A stretch of DNA of 64,000 bases, from the NCBI GenBank assembly GCA_900544655.1, contig UQWE01000001.1:62001-126000 (forward strand), read 5' to 3'. Position 1 is the stretch's first letter, and every line of letters begins with the position of its first letter. The stretch is from an uncultured Coriobacteriaceae bacterium. Its GTDB lineage: Bacteria; Actinomycetota; Coriobacteriia; Coriobacteriales; Atopobiaceae. Below are positions 8,300 through 16,518 of the stretch, piece by piece. Under the pieces are notes generated by a model. It saw only the letters and a list, made by a program, of their open reading frames with translations. It ran no database searches and was not told where the DNA came from. Both the position numbers and the translations under genes were made by a program.

Positions 8300-8327
8300 A
8301 ATATCGATAATATATCTTATGTAAACT
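8300..8327. other. dif: dif site (XerC/XerD recombination site, replication terminus)
   Basis: The 28-bp site has the 11-6-11 layout of bacterial dif: left (XerC) arm AATATCGATAA at 8300-8310, centre TATATC at 8311-8316, right (XerD) arm TTATGTAAACT at 8317-8327. From memory of the Bacillus subtilis dif, the right arm is identical and about 22 of 28 positions agree overall; the left arm ends in ATAA as in E. coli dif. It lies in a gene-free AT-rich gap exactly where gene orientation becomes convergent, as expected at the terminus. A Xer recombinase gene is present at 49766-50710. Confidence 0.87.
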
Positions 8328-8379
8328 AGCTGCTATCTAGATAATGCCTTTCAAGAAACCGGCTACTAATCAGGCATTG

Positions 8380-8468
8380 CGAGTCATGAATGATGTCTCA
8401 AGAAAGCTGTTCATCCCAAGCGAAAAGGAGCCGTGATGTTGCATCGCGGCTCCCAATTTCATGACTCG
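8380..8468. repeat. 11-bp perfect inverted repeat enclosing the clcA terminator
   Basis: CGAGTCATGAA at 8380-8390 is matched by TTCATGACTCG at 8458-8468. The clcA terminator hairpin (8427-8453) lies inside, and a further 7-bp inverted repeat (8343-8378) lies immediately outside. The arms are read directly; whether they act as RNA stem, protein site or neither is unknown. Confidence 0.7.
8420..8453 (-). terminator. Intrinsic terminator after clcA
   Basis: On the minus strand an 11-bp stem (GGAGCCGCGAT pairing with ATCACGGCTCC, one G-U) with a 5-base loop is followed by CTTTTCGCTT. It lies 45-75 bases beyond the clcA stop. Confidence 0.8.
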
Positions 8469-8497
8469 TGGTTTATGTCTGAACTGCACTTCTGGCC

Positions 8498-10090
8498 TTA
8501 GGCTCTTTCCTTTGGCACGAAGGTCCCATGACAAAGCATCCGAACCGTCGACTCGGATTCGTCGCCCTCCTCCTCGTCCATAAGAACGAGAATTCGGTCG
8601 CCCTCCTCAAGAACCAGAGGGCCATTGGGCATTAGCTCACGGCCGTGACGGCGAACGGAAATGACAAGTGCGTGTTCAGGCCAAGGTATCTCTGAGATCG
8701 CCTTATTGGCTGCGTTGCAGCTCGCTTCAACAACGTAGCTATGAATTTGCCTGCCGTGTCCACCCCAATGTTCGTGAGTTTCATCTGTGCTTGTCCCGAG
8801 GAATCTAGCAAGAAGATGCTCGTAGTAGGCATCGACCTGAAGCAGATTGGCGGTTACGTAGGCAAAGACGCTCACGATGGATAGCGAAAGGAGCGCGTCG
8901 AGGCTTCCAGTTAGCTCGAATGCGAGAACGACTCCAGTGACGGGCGCCCTGACGACACCGGCAAATAGGCTGGCAATTCCGAGAACCATGAAGTTCATGA
9001 CCAGGTTTTGATGCATCCCAAATAGGTGGGTCGCCACATTCCCGAATATTGCGCCGACAAGGGCGCCCATAACCACCAACGGGAACAACGTGCCACCAGG
9101 CGTGCCTGCTCCAAAGCAGACTCCGGTAAAGAGGTACTTCCCGAGCAGAATTAGCAAAAGGGCAGCAAGCGTTAGTCCCTGGGGCCGCATAAGTAGCTCG
9201 AGAATCGCATCTCCACCGCACATGAGCTCTGGGGCCGCGATGGCAACTATACCGGCAAGCATGAACGGAATGATATAGCGAAGAGGATTCGGCAGCTTGA
9301 TGTGTGACATGGCGTCCTGAATGGCGAACATGCCTAGGTTATGCAGTGCCCCGATAGCTCCAATCATAATCCCGAAGACGATGAGAAGCGCATATGCCTC
9401 GTGGGGGATATTCTCGATGAGAGTGAAGCTTATGACCGGAGAAAGGCCAAGCACCTGAGAGACTACGTAGTCGCTCATGACTGCGCTCATCATGACCGAG
9501 ATGATGAGCGGGGCATTGAACGTCTTGTGAATCTCCTCAAGAGCAAACATGACGCCGGTAAGGGGTGCATGGAATGCAGCGGCCATGCCCGCACCTGCCC
9601 CGCAAGTAACGAGCAGCCGTTCCTCTCCCCTTCCACGCTTGAAGGCTTTGGATACGGCCTTGCCCGCCATGCCGCCCAGTTGCACCGAGGGACCCTCTCT
9701 ACCCAGGGACAGGCCAGCGAATGCTCCTACGGTTCCCTCGAGGAATTTCGCGAAAATGACGCGATGCCAGGGCGCGCTCAGCTTGCCCATTACCTCGGCA
9801 TCAACCTGAGGAATGCCAGAACCCGAGGTAGCCGGCTCGAAACGTACGAGCGCGGCTACAACGAGAGCCATAATCGCAAGAGCGGCAAACCATCCAATAA
9901 CGAGAAGAGGGCTAGAGGAAATGTGGCCGGAAAGGGACCTCATTGTCTTTTCAGCCCAGGTGAGCGAAAGTCGGTAGAGAGTGATGATTGATCCTCCGAG
10001 AAGGCCAACGAGAGCGCCTTCCCATACGAGGCTGACTTGGAATCGTTTTGACAAACGTCTGTGAATGGGGTCTTTGGTTTCACTAGCCAC
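8498..10090 (-). CDS. clcA: ClC-family chloride channel/antiporter with C-terminal TrkA-C domain
   Basis: A 530-residue ClC protein moving chloride across the membrane, probably as a Cl-/H+ antiporter. The filter motifs are GSGIPQ, GREGPSVQLGG (gating glutamate) and GAGTPGGTLFP, spread over about ten helices. The last 90 residues form a TrkA-C (RCK_C) domain, with HALVISVRRHGRELMPNG and EGDRILVLMDEEE, in place of the CBS pair of other ClCs. GTG at 10090 follows AGGAG with 10-base spacing; the frame is open to 10276, but that extension only overlaps apt. It starts 13 bases after the apt stop, and transcription ends at the 8420-8453 terminator. Confidence 0.93.
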   Translation of the reverse strand: MASETKDPIHRRLSKRFQVSLVWEGALVGLLGGSIITLYRLSLTWAEKTMRSLSGHISSSPLLVIGWFAALAIMALVVAALVRFEPATSGSGIPQVDAEVMGKLSAPWHRVIFAKFLEGTVGAFAGLSLGREGPSVQLGGMAGKAVSKAFKRGRGEERLLVTCGAGAGMAAAFHAPLTGVMFALEEIHKTFNAPLIISVMMSAVMSDYVVSQVLGLSPVISFTLIENIPHEAYALLIVFGIMIGAIGALHNLGMFAIQDAMSHIKLPNPLRYIIPFMLAGIVAIAAPELMCGGDAILELLMRPQGLTLAALLLILLGKYLFTGVCFGAGTPGGTLFPLVVMGALVGAIFGNVATHLFGMHQNLVMNFMVLGIASLFAGVVRAPVTGVVLAFELTGSLDALLSLSIVSVFAYVTANLLQVDAYYEHLLARFLGTSTDETHEHWGGHGRQIHSYVVEASCNAANKAISEIPWPEHALVISVRRHGRELMPNGPLVLEEGDRILVLMDEEEGDESESTVRMLCHGTFVPKERA

Positions 10091-10103
10091 GAATGTGATG
10101 CTC

Positions 10104-10652
10104 CTACTTGACCTTAACGAGCGAGAAGATCTCGCGATTGAATTCTTTGGCAAGGGCTTCGCGCGGATTGAGGAAAGCAAGCTCAAGGATGAACGCAAAG
10201 CCAATGACCGTGGCGCCTGTCTGTTCGGCGAGGCGTGCTGTGGCAAGGGCGGTGCCCGCGGTAGCGATAAGGTCATCGATCACGAGGACCTTATCGTCGG
10301 GAGTCATGGAGTCGGTGTGAATCTGCAACTCGTCAGTTCCGTATTCAAGGGCGTAGCTCTCCGTATAAACCTCGCGAGGAAGTTTGCCGGGCTTGCGAGC
10401 CGGGACGAATCCAGCGCCGAGGCGATAGGCAACCGGCGCGCCGATGAGGAAACCGCGGGCCTCAGATCCAATGACCTTGGTGATCCCCTTGCCAAGGAAG
10501 TGATCTGAGATTGCATCAACACAGGCCGCAAGTCCCTGCGCGTTAGAGATGAGCGGGGTTACGTCCTTGAAGATGACCCCAGGCTCCGGATAGTCAGGAA
10601 TGTCGACGATGAGATTCTCGTACGGGAAGCGTGCCTCGTTATCTTCGCTCAC
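10104..10652 (-). CDS. apt: Adenine phosphoribosyltransferase
   Basis: A 182-residue purine-salvage enzyme making AMP from adenine and PRPP. It opens with a hydrophilic stretch and FPYENLIVDIPDYPEPGVIF, typical of APRT. The PRPP-binding loop is VLVIDDLIATAGT, and ARGFLIGAPVAYRLG lies earlier. GTG at 10652 follows AAGGAGA by four bases. It lies between the merR gene (59 bases upstream) and clcA. Confidence 0.95.
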   Translation of the reverse strand: MSEDNEARFPYENLIVDIPDYPEPGVIFKDVTPLISNAQGLAACVDAISDHFLGKGITKVIGSEARGFLIGAPVAYRLGAGFVPARKPGKLPREVYTESYALEYGTDELQIHTDSMTPDDKVLVIDDLIATAGTALATARLAEQTGATVIGFAFILELAFLNPREALAKEFNREIFSLVKVK

Positions 10653-10711
10653 GATGTCTCCTTGTGTGAATTCGCGAATAATACAGCGGGCAATAATTGC
10701 CCGGCATTAAC

Positions 10712-11428
10712 CTAATCGTCAATCAACTCTCTGCGCATGATCGAACCTCGTACGACACCCGTTAGCGTAAGCATTCGGTCAAGAGCAACCTCTCGTCGAA
10801 GTCTTCGCTCGTTCGGAGTTTCGCCCTGATGGCGAGAGAGTGACGCCAGCGCCTGCTCGAACATGGGTATCTCGCGATTCGCGGCCGCAAGATACTGACG
10901 GAGGTTTTTCGGCTCAATGCCAAAGCGTGTGAGTTCGTTGCAGGCCCGAATGAGGCGAAGGTCGCTCCCTCGAACAAGGTCTCTACCGGCAGGCGATTTT
11001 ACAAGCTTGATGATCGAACAATCCGCAAGCTTGCGAACGAGAGAAATGGGAACGCCCGTAACCTCCGGAATTCTATCAATGGGGTGCAGCTCGCGCTCTG
11101 CCTCTGGGCTTACAGAAAGCGTAGGATCCACGGGGTCTGAAGTGGCCTCGCAGCAGTCTTCAGGCGTGGAATCCGTACCCCCCTTTTTGCCGTCAAGCTC
11201 ATCTTTGATAACGCTGAGAGGCAAAAAGCGGCTCTTCTGAAGATAGAGGATCGTCTCGAGACGCTGGATGTCACGCGCGGAATAGAGACGATAGCCCCCT
11301 GGCGTTCTTGATGGCGTCAGAAGGCCCTCGTCCTCGAGGTAGCGAACTTTTGAAACGGAAAGATCGGGGTATTGCTCCTGAAGCTTGGAGACGACCTTCC
11401 CTATGGTGAGATAGCCGGCGTCGGCCAT
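10712..11428 (-). CDS. MerR-family transcriptional regulator (next to FHA gene)
   Basis: A 238-residue MerR-type regulator. The N-terminal winged helix (residues 5-75) shows YLTIGKVVSKL, VRYLEDEGLLTPSRTPGGYRLY and a short coiled coil. A second HTH-like region may lie at residues 110-165 (PEVTGVPISLVRKLADCSII). No cysteine or metal motif is evident. It starts 4 bases after the FHA gene stop. The FHA-MerR pair matches the actinobacterial garA-Rv1828 neighbourhood, so it is probably that conserved regulator; its targets are unknown. Confidence 0.88.
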   Translation of the reverse strand: MADAGYLTIGKVVSKLQEQYPDLSVSKVRYLEDEGLLTPSRTPGGYRLYSARDIQRLETILYLQKSRFLPLSVIKDELDGKKGGTDSTPEDCCEATSDPVDPTLSVSPEAERELHPIDRIPEVTGVPISLVRKLADCSIIKLVKSPAGRDLVRGSDLRLIRACNELTRFGIEPKNLRQYLAAANREIPMFEQALASLSRHQGETPNERRLRREVALDRMLTLTGVVRGSIMRRELIDD

Positions 11429-11432
11429 CTGG

Positions 11433-11852
11433 CTACTCGCCCGTAGCGATCTTCGGGGCGCGCACGGTGTGATACACCATGCGGAAGGTGCCTACCTGGA
11501 TAGTTGAGCCGTCAGCAAGCGCGGAGCTGTTGACAATGGCGCCATCGACCCACGTACCGTTGAGAGAGCCAAGGTCTACGACGGTGGCAACATTCCCAGA
11601 AATCGAAATCTTCGCGTGGTGGCGGGAAACGGTCATGTCGTTTAGGAAAACGTCACTCGACGGATCGCGACCAATGGTGATCTCCGGGGTTGCCAGCTCG
11701 AAGGTCTGGCCGGTCTGGGGACCCTTGAGGATGGTGAGCGTTGGGTTGCTGGGGCGCACGCCGCCCATGAGGTCCGGAACGGTGGCGTCTGAGGACGGCA
11801 TGCAGAAGATGGCAGTAGCGTCTGTCTCAGGCTTATTAATGTTGTTCTGCAT
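11433..11852 (-). CDS. FHA-domain protein, GarA/OdhI-like
   Basis: A 139-residue forkhead-associated protein binding phosphothreonine. The FHA domain (about residues 35-120) has GRDPSSDVFLND, VSRHHAKI and DLGSLNGTWVDG in order. The N-terminal tail carries an ETDATAIF segment resembling the phospho-threonine tail of GarA/OdhI, through which those proteins switch 2-oxoglutarate and glutamate metabolism after PknB/PknG phosphorylation. The motif is not identical, so that function is inferred. ATG at 11852 follows GGGAGATACC. It is co-transcribed with the merR gene. Confidence 0.87.
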   Translation of the reverse strand: MQNNINKPETDATAIFCMPSSDATVPDLMGGVRPSNPTLTILKGPQTGQTFELATPEITIGRDPSSDVFLNDMTVSRHHAKISISGNVATVVDLGSLNGTWVDGAIVNSSALADGSTIQVGTFRMVYHTVRAPKIATGE

Positions 11853-11889
11853 GGTATCTCCCTCGAATTGTTGTTAATCCATTGTACCC

Positions 11890-12264
11890 CTACCGGCAGG
11901 CGATGGCCTCAATCGAGACCTTTGCGCCAAGGGGCAACGCCGCGACCTGAAAGACCGAGCATGCTGGCCTTGGCCTTTCGAAGCGCTTCTCGCAAACGGA
12001 GTAGACCGTATCGAGGTCGTCGATACTCGCGAGCTGAATAGTGACTTTTGACACTTCGGACAAAGTGAGGTCGAGCTGGGCCAAGACGGCGGCAACGTTG
12101 TCGATGCAGCGCTCCGTCTGACATTCAACTGAATCGCCGGTGTGGCATTCGCCATCCTTGTCGACAGGCAGCTGCGAAGACACGAAGACGTATCTTGCCG
12201 CGCTTGTGCCTTGGGAGAAGGGACCCTGCGTCCTCGGGGCGGAATCGCACGTAATCGAGTACAT
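11890..12264 (-). CDS. ridA: RidA/YjgF-family enamine/imine deaminase
   Basis: A 124-residue Rid-family protein. These trimers hydrolyse reactive 2-aminoacrylate and other imines from PLP enzymes. The features GPFSQGTSAARYVFVSSQLPVD, QTERCIDNVAAVLAQ, the conserved arginine in RPRPACSVFQVAALPLGAKVSIEAIAC and the length all fit. ATG at 12264 has TAGGAGGTCCTC. It lies just after dac and just before the FHA gene on the same strand. Confidence 0.92.
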   Translation of the reverse strand: MYSITCDSAPRTQGPFSQGTSAARYVFVSSQLPVDKDGECHTGDSVECQTERCIDNVAAVLAQLDLTLSEVSKVTIQLASIDDLDTVYSVCEKRFERPRPACSVFQVAALPLGAKVSIEAIACR

Positions 12265-12273
12265 GAGGACCTC

Positions 12274-13443
12274 CTAGGCAGCTTGAGTTACGGATAGCCA
12301 AGGGAAAATCGTGTCTTTAAGTCCAAATCCGCTTGCGGTACGGCAAAGCTGGTTGCGTGCAGAGTATGAGCACGTTGACACGATATGCTCGCCTTGTGTC
12401 CATTGGCGCACCTCGACTGTATCCCCTGGGACAAAGAGACGATCCCGTGGAACGATGCTCCTGCAAGAGATGTCTCCCCCGTCAGGCCGGGAGAGCCCAG
12501 TTGCAAACGAATCAGGAGAAACGACGCAAGAGAAGGCGAAGTTATAGGCAAATGTGCGGCTCCCCTCACGAAGGCGGGGGTTGGCGTAAGAATGCGCGTC
12601 ATACGTGCCAAATGCCCAGTCAAGAAGAGAAGCGGTATCAGCGAAGCGACCCTCCTTCGTCTTGCATCCCAGCACGCTCGTGTAGAGCGTCACTCCGTTT
12701 CTTCTGGCGCAACCAAGAAAGCTGGTGACGTAGTTACCGGTTCCCGTCTTAATGCCGAGAAGGCCGGGATAACTAGAGAGTAGGGTGTCAACCGTTGGCA
12801 GTGTAACGTTGTTTCCGCCAATTGGGACCGTAACCTCAGTCTGGCGCACCGTGTCAGCGATGAAGGGATGCTTCGTCATGGCATAGCGTGCGAGGATTGT
12901 GAGGTCGTGTACGGTCGAGTGGTGACCATCAGCATCGAGGCCGTGGGAGTTCTCGAAGTGGGTGCTGTTCATCCCCAGCTCTGCTGCCTTGTCGTTCATC
13001 ATCTGGACGAAGGCTTGCTCTGAGCCTGCAACGGCGACGGCAACCTCGTACGCGCCGTCGTTTGCCGAGTACACGAGCGCGGCACGAAGAAGGTCGCGAA
13101 GCGTCGAGGTGTCGCCAGCCTGATATCCGGCGACCATTGCGTTTTCGTCGAGTGATGGCGTGGATAGGGTGCAAACGGTATCGAGAGAGACTCCGCTTTC
13201 GAGGGCGACGACGGCGGTCATCACTTTCGTGACGCTAGCCATATTGATTTCCTCGTCAGGGTTCTTCTCGTAGAGGACGTCGCCTTGCGCGTCGACCACC
13301 ATGGCTGCCTCGGCCTCGGACGGGTTTGGCTCGGACTCAACTGCTATTGCTTTGGTTGGAGCGTTGATAAACGCCAGCACGACGGCGAGGGTTACCCCAC
13401 AAATGGTGAGCTTTCTAGAGCGCTTGACCGTTATAGACCACAC
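12274..13443 (-). CDS. Serine D-Ala-D-Ala carboxypeptidase (PBP5-like)
   Basis: A 389-residue S11 peptidase trimming the terminal D-Ala of peptidoglycan pentapeptides outside the cell. An N-terminal hydrophobic segment (residues 11-33) should be a signal peptide or anchor. Active-site motifs are S70-V-T-K73, S126-A-N128 and K232-T-G234. The start is GTG at 13443 after GAGGCG. It overlaps the phosphatidyltransferase gene by 13 bases. No C-terminal amphipathic anchor is obvious, so membrane attachment may be N-terminal. Confidence 0.92.
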   Translation of the reverse strand: MWSITVKRSRKLTICGVTLAVVLAFINAPTKAIAVESEPNPSEAEAAMVVDAQGDVLYEKNPDEEINMASVTKVMTAVVALESGVSLDTVCTLSTPSLDENAMVAGYQAGDTSTLRDLLRAALVYSANDGAYEVAVAVAGSEQAFVQMMNDKAAELGMNSTHFENSHGLDADGHHSTVHDLTILARYAMTKHPFIADTVRQTEVTVPIGGNNVTLPTVDTLLSSYPGLLGIKTGTGNYVTSFLGCARRNGVTLYTSVLGCKTKEGRFADTASLLDWAFGTYDAHSYANPRLREGSRTFAYNFAFSCVVSPDSFATGLSRPDGGDISCRSIVPRDRLFVPGDTVEVRQWTQGEHIVSTCSYSARNQLCRTASGFGLKDTIFPWLSVTQAA

Positions 13444-14132
13444 TTTTTACGCCTCTTCGATTCGCGGACGATAGCTACGCCTTCTGCCGTATAGACATAC
13501 GCCGTAAGCAAGGAGAAGATGCATCCACCATATACGAAGAGGAGGCCAATTGAGCCGCCAACGTCATTTAGGCCGGGAAGCCAAGAGACAGATACGAGGT
13601 CGAGTCCGTCGATAACGGGAACTCCGACGAGAAGGAACGAGAATCCCGTCATAAGGAGCGCGGTTGCGATCTTGCCTACGTACACAACGTCGATTGGACG
13701 CTCGTGGAACCTTGCGACGATGCGTGATCCTATGGCAAGGTAAACATCCCTACCGATAATGAGGACGGCCACCCAAGCGGGAAGCTCGCCGGTAATGACA
13801 AGGCCGAGAACTCCGGTAAAGAGCAGTAATCTGTCGCAAACTGGGTCAAGGAGTTTCCCAAACCAGCTTACGGTCTGCGTACGGCGGGCAATTTGTCCAT
13901 CCATCCAATCGGTGCAAGCCGCAACGATGTAGATGATGATCGAAGCGACGCGATTGATTCTCAGGCTGAACATGACGAGAAATACAATCGTCAGAACCAT
14001 GCGCGATAGAGTTACACCGTTAGCAACGGTAAGAATCTTGTTTGAAGGGTTATCCGAACTGCCCATCGGAGCTTCTATATCAGTTTCAAACCCACGACTA
14101 ACCTTGTACTCGAGCCAATCTTTGAACTTCAA
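13431..14132 (-). CDS. CDP-alcohol phosphatidyltransferase, PgsA-like
   Basis: A 233-residue membrane enzyme, most likely CDP-diacylglycerol-glycerol-3-phosphate 3-phosphatidyltransferase. The catalytic motif DG-x2-AR-x8-G-x3-D-x3-D is intact in DGQIARRTQTVSWFGKLLDP plus the following VCD. About five membrane helices surround it. The start is TTG at 14132 behind GGGGGAG. It overlaps the carboxypeptidase gene, pairing lipid and wall enzymes. The exact alcohol substrate cannot be read from sequence. Confidence 0.85.
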   Translation of the reverse strand: MKFKDWLEYKVSRGFETDIEAPMGSSDNPSNKILTVANGVTLSRMVLTIVFLVMFSLRINRVASIIIYIVAACTDWMDGQIARRTQTVSWFGKLLDPVCDRLLLFTGVLGLVITGELPAWVAVLIIGRDVYLAIGSRIVARFHERPIDVVYVGKIATALLMTGFSFLLVGVPVIDGLDLVSVSWLPGLNDVGGSIGLLFVYGGCIFSLLTAYVYTAEGVAIVRESKRRKKCGL

Positions 14133-14175
14133 ATCTTACTCCCCCGATACAAGCTCCATGGAATACGGCGCAAAC

Positions 14176-14391
14176 TTAGTCGATGATACCCCATCGCTTT
14201 ACCGTCCTATCAGGATCAGGCTTCCCTTTCGGAAACGTGACGGAATTGTTAGCCGAGACCTCTCCTTCTGCCCAAGTTGGCAGGCTGGATTCGTGAAGCT
14301 TTGAGTGTATGGGTCCGTTTTGGATGTATGCGATGTCCCATCTGTCCCATGCGGCGGATGGGGCAACGCTTCTCGCGCGGTTGATGCTCAT
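14176..14391 (-). CDS. Possible 71-residue hypothetical protein
   Basis: From ATG at 14391 the frame reads MSINRARSVAPSAAW and ends DPDRTVKRWGIID. Codon choice resembles its neighbours and the sequence is not low-complexity, but no ribosome site precedes it. It begins just past the tRNA-Pro terminator. It could be a small gene, a remnant or chance. Upstream extension would run through the tRNA and is rejected. Otherwise 14133-14423 holds nothing I can name. Confidence 0.3.
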   Translation of the reverse strand: MSINRARSVAPSAAWDRWDIAYIQNGPIHSKLHESSLPTWAEGEVSANNSVTFPKGKPDPDRTVKRWGIID

Positions 14392-14423
14392 TGTGGAGGA
14401 ATTGTGAATCGTACTGATGCCCA

Positions 14424-14456
14424 AAAGAAAAAGGCCGACGGGAGACCCCCGCCGAC
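14424..14456 (-). terminator. Terminator of tRNA-Pro
   Basis: Minus strand: stem GGTCGGCGGG / CCCGTCGGCC (10 pairs, two G-U) with loop GGTCT, followed by TTTTTCTTTTG, directly after the tRNA. Confidence 0.88.
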
Positions 14457-14467
14457 CTCGGCTTTTC

Positions 14468-14544
<77 letters not shown>

Positions 14545-14569
14545 TTGCTGCTCAACCGCAACAGAAAAA

Positions 14570-14598
14570 AGATTAACATCCGAGCGGATAACGCGCAA
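14570..14598 (-). promoter_or_regulatory. tRNA-Pro promoter
   Basis: Minus strand -35 TTGCGC (14593-14598) and -10 TAATCT (14570-14575), 17 bases apart, about 25 bases before the mature tRNA start. Confidence 0.6.
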
Positions 14599-14663
14599 GG
14601 ACTAATTTCAAGAAAAATGAAATGTGTTTGCGCGCATCTCTTCGCTACGCATAAAAGCCCAGG

Positions 14664-16502
14664 TTACCCCTCAAGAACTTCGCTAAGTTCAAGCCATTCC
14701 ATTTCGAGTGTATCGAGGGCCTCGCGAGCGTCGTTGACATTCGATTGAGCTTTCTCGAGAGCGAGATAATCCGTCGGGTCAACCTCCCCCATTGCGTGCT
14801 CGAGATCATCGATCCGTGTGCGTTGCGTTTGCATCTTGCGTTCGACGCTCGAAAGCTGCTTCTTAAGTTTCCACTCTTCTGAGCTCGAAAGGCCACTTGT
14901 CGATTTTGCAGGGGCGGCCGCTGTGCTATTGCTGCCCCCAGACGTGGATATGGGAGCCTTGGGCGCAGGACCATGACCAGAAACATCTCCGGAGCCATGG
15001 CGTTCTCCGATCAGCGAGAGATACTCGTCAACCCCGCCCGGACAATGCCTCAGCTTCCCATTTATGAGGGCAAACTGATCGTCGGTCACGCGTTCCATGA
15101 GGTAGCGATCGTGGGTGACAAGCAAGAGCGTTCCTGGCCACGTGTCGAGCAGGTCCTCCATGACGGCGAGCATGTCGGTGTCGAGGTCGTTACCCGGCTC
15201 GTCGAGAATGAGAACGTTGGGCTCATCGAGCAGCACGCACATGAGCGCCAGCCTGCGCGCTTGGCCACCAGAGAGGTCCGCAATTGGTGTGTCTAGCTCA
15301 CGCTTGTCGAAGCCGAGGCTCTCGAGGAGCTTGGTGGGCGTGTACTCCTTGCCGCTAATCACGTACGTGCGCTTATACGTGCCGAGAAGCTCTCGCACGC
15401 GCCAATCGAGCTTGTCGGCGAGCATGTCAATGTGCTGGGAGAGAATGCCGAGCTTGACGGACTTGCCCATTTTGGCGCGACCACTCGTGGGGGCAATCTT
15501 GCCGTCAAGCAGGCGAAGGAGCGTGGTCTTGCCGGCGCCGTTCTCGCCGAGGATTCCGTATCGGTCTCCGGGGCCAATGAGCCAGTCGACGTGATCGATG
15601 ACTCGCCTGCCTTCATAGTCTACGCAAGCCTGCTTGAGCTCGAATACCTGCTTTCCGAGTCTGCTTACAGCAAGGCGCTTGAGTTCGAGGGGGTTTCGCA
15701 GAGGCGGCTCGTCTGCGATGAGCGCTCGCGCCGCCTCGATCCTGAACTTTGGTTTGCTTGAGCGAGCCTGGGCGCCACGAGAAAGCCAGGCAAGCTCCTT
15801 GCGAAGGATATTCTGCCTGCGCTCTTCGGTTGCGGCCGCCTGACGGGCGCGCTCCGCTCGTTGTTGGATATAAGCAGAGTATCCGCCCTCGAAAGGCTCG
15901 ACCACGCCGTCGTGGACCTCCCACATGCTCTCGCACACCTCGTCGAGGAACCATCTGTCATGGGTGATTACGAGAAGTGCTCCTACACCGCTTTGCCAGC
16001 GGCGCCGCAAGTGGCTAGCGAGCCAGGTGATGGCTCCCATGTCGAGATGGTTCGTAGGCTCGTCGAGAAGAAGGACGTCATAGGAGCCAATGAGGAGCCT
16101 CGTGAGGTCAACGCGCCTTCTCTGACCGCCGGAGAGCGTCCCAACCTTGGCGTTCCAGTCGACGTCGCCAATAAGCTCAGCAATGATGCGCCTTGTCTCG
16201 GCATTGGAAGCCCATTCATATTCCGGCACGTCACCTACCACCTCGTGCGAGACGGGCATGTCGTCGTCGAGGTTGTCAGATTGGCCGAGCATGCCGACAG
16301 TAATGCCTCCACGCCAGGTGACGTTACCGTCCTCCGGCTCGAAAACGTGGCCTATCAGTTGCAGGAGCGTCGACTTTCCGTCGCCGTTTTTGCCGACGAT
16401 CCCGATGCGGTCTCCCTCGTTCACGCCGATTGTGACGTCGTTGAGGACGCGCTTGCCGGGCCACTCGTGCTCGACGTGTTCACAGCCTATGAGAATTCCC
16501 AC
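14664..16502 (-). CDS. ABC-F ATPase, Uup-like
   Basis: A 612-residue soluble ABC-F protein with two ATPase domains and no membrane part; these act on ribosomes. Domain 1 has Walker A GKNGDGKST, LSGGQRRRVDL and [11 protein letters not shown]. Domain 2 has [20 protein letters not shown] and LILDEPGNDLD. The inter-domain linker is basic and helical, and the C-terminal 80 residues form a predicted coiled coil as in Uup. Uup proteins influence transposon excision and 50S assembly. A low-complexity Ser/Ala/Thr stretch precedes the coiled coil. Start is GTG at 16502; a second ABC-F gene lies at 31289. Confidence 0.9.
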   Translation of the reverse strand: MGILIGCEHVEHEWPGKRVLNDVTIGVNEGDRIGIVGKNGDGKSTLLQLIGHVFEPEDGNVTWRGGITVGMLGQSDNLDDDMPVSHEVVGDVPEYEWASNAETRRIIAELIGDVDWNAKVGTLSGGQRRRVDLTRLLIGSYDVLLLDEPTNHLDMGAITWLASHLRRRWQSGVGALLVITHDRWFLDEVCESMWEVHDGVVEPFEGGYSAYIQQRAERARQAAATEERRQNILRKELAWLSRGAQARSSKPKFRIEAARALIADEPPLRNPLELKRLAVSRLGKQVFELKQACVDYEGRRVIDHVDWLIGPGDRYGILGENGAGKTTLLRLLDGKIAPTSGRAKMGKSVKLGILSQHIDMLADKLDWRVRELLGTYKRTYVISGKEYTPTKLLESLGFDKRELDTPIADLSGGQARRLALMCVLLDEPNVLILDEPGNDLDTDMLAVMEDLLDTWPGTLLLVTHDRYLMERVTDDQFALINGKLRHCPGGVDEYLSLIGERHGSGDVSGHGPAPKAPISTSGGSNSTAAAPAKSTSGLSSSEEWKLKKQLSSVERKMQTQRTRIDDLEHAMGEVDPTDYLALEKAQSNVNDAREALDTLEMEWLELSEVLEG

Positions 16503-16518
16503 GTGGGTCTTGCCTTTC

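Larger units (their letters stand above)
8130..8497. other. Gene-free convergent gap (trxB / clcA)
   Basis: This 368-base stretch has no supportable gene. From left to right it holds a 7-8 bp GC hairpin without a U-tract (arms 8168-8175 and 8196-8203), a small hairpin with arms GTCTTTT/AAAAGAC (8250-8268), an AT-rich core with the dif site (8300-8327), a 7-bp inverted repeat AATGCCT/AGGCATT (8343-8349, 8372-8378), an 11-bp inverted repeat (8380-8390, 8458-8468) and the clcA terminator. Gene direction flips across it. Confidence 0.85.

Noticed and set aside
8130..8497. Replication origin in the AT-rich gap
   Set aside because: No DnaA-box cluster or dnaA/dnaN genes are present; convergent genes and the dif site indicate a terminus instead.
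10091..10276. N-terminal extension of the clcA frame
   Set aside because: It only reads through apt in another frame; GTG 10090 with AGGAG and the family alignment give the real start.
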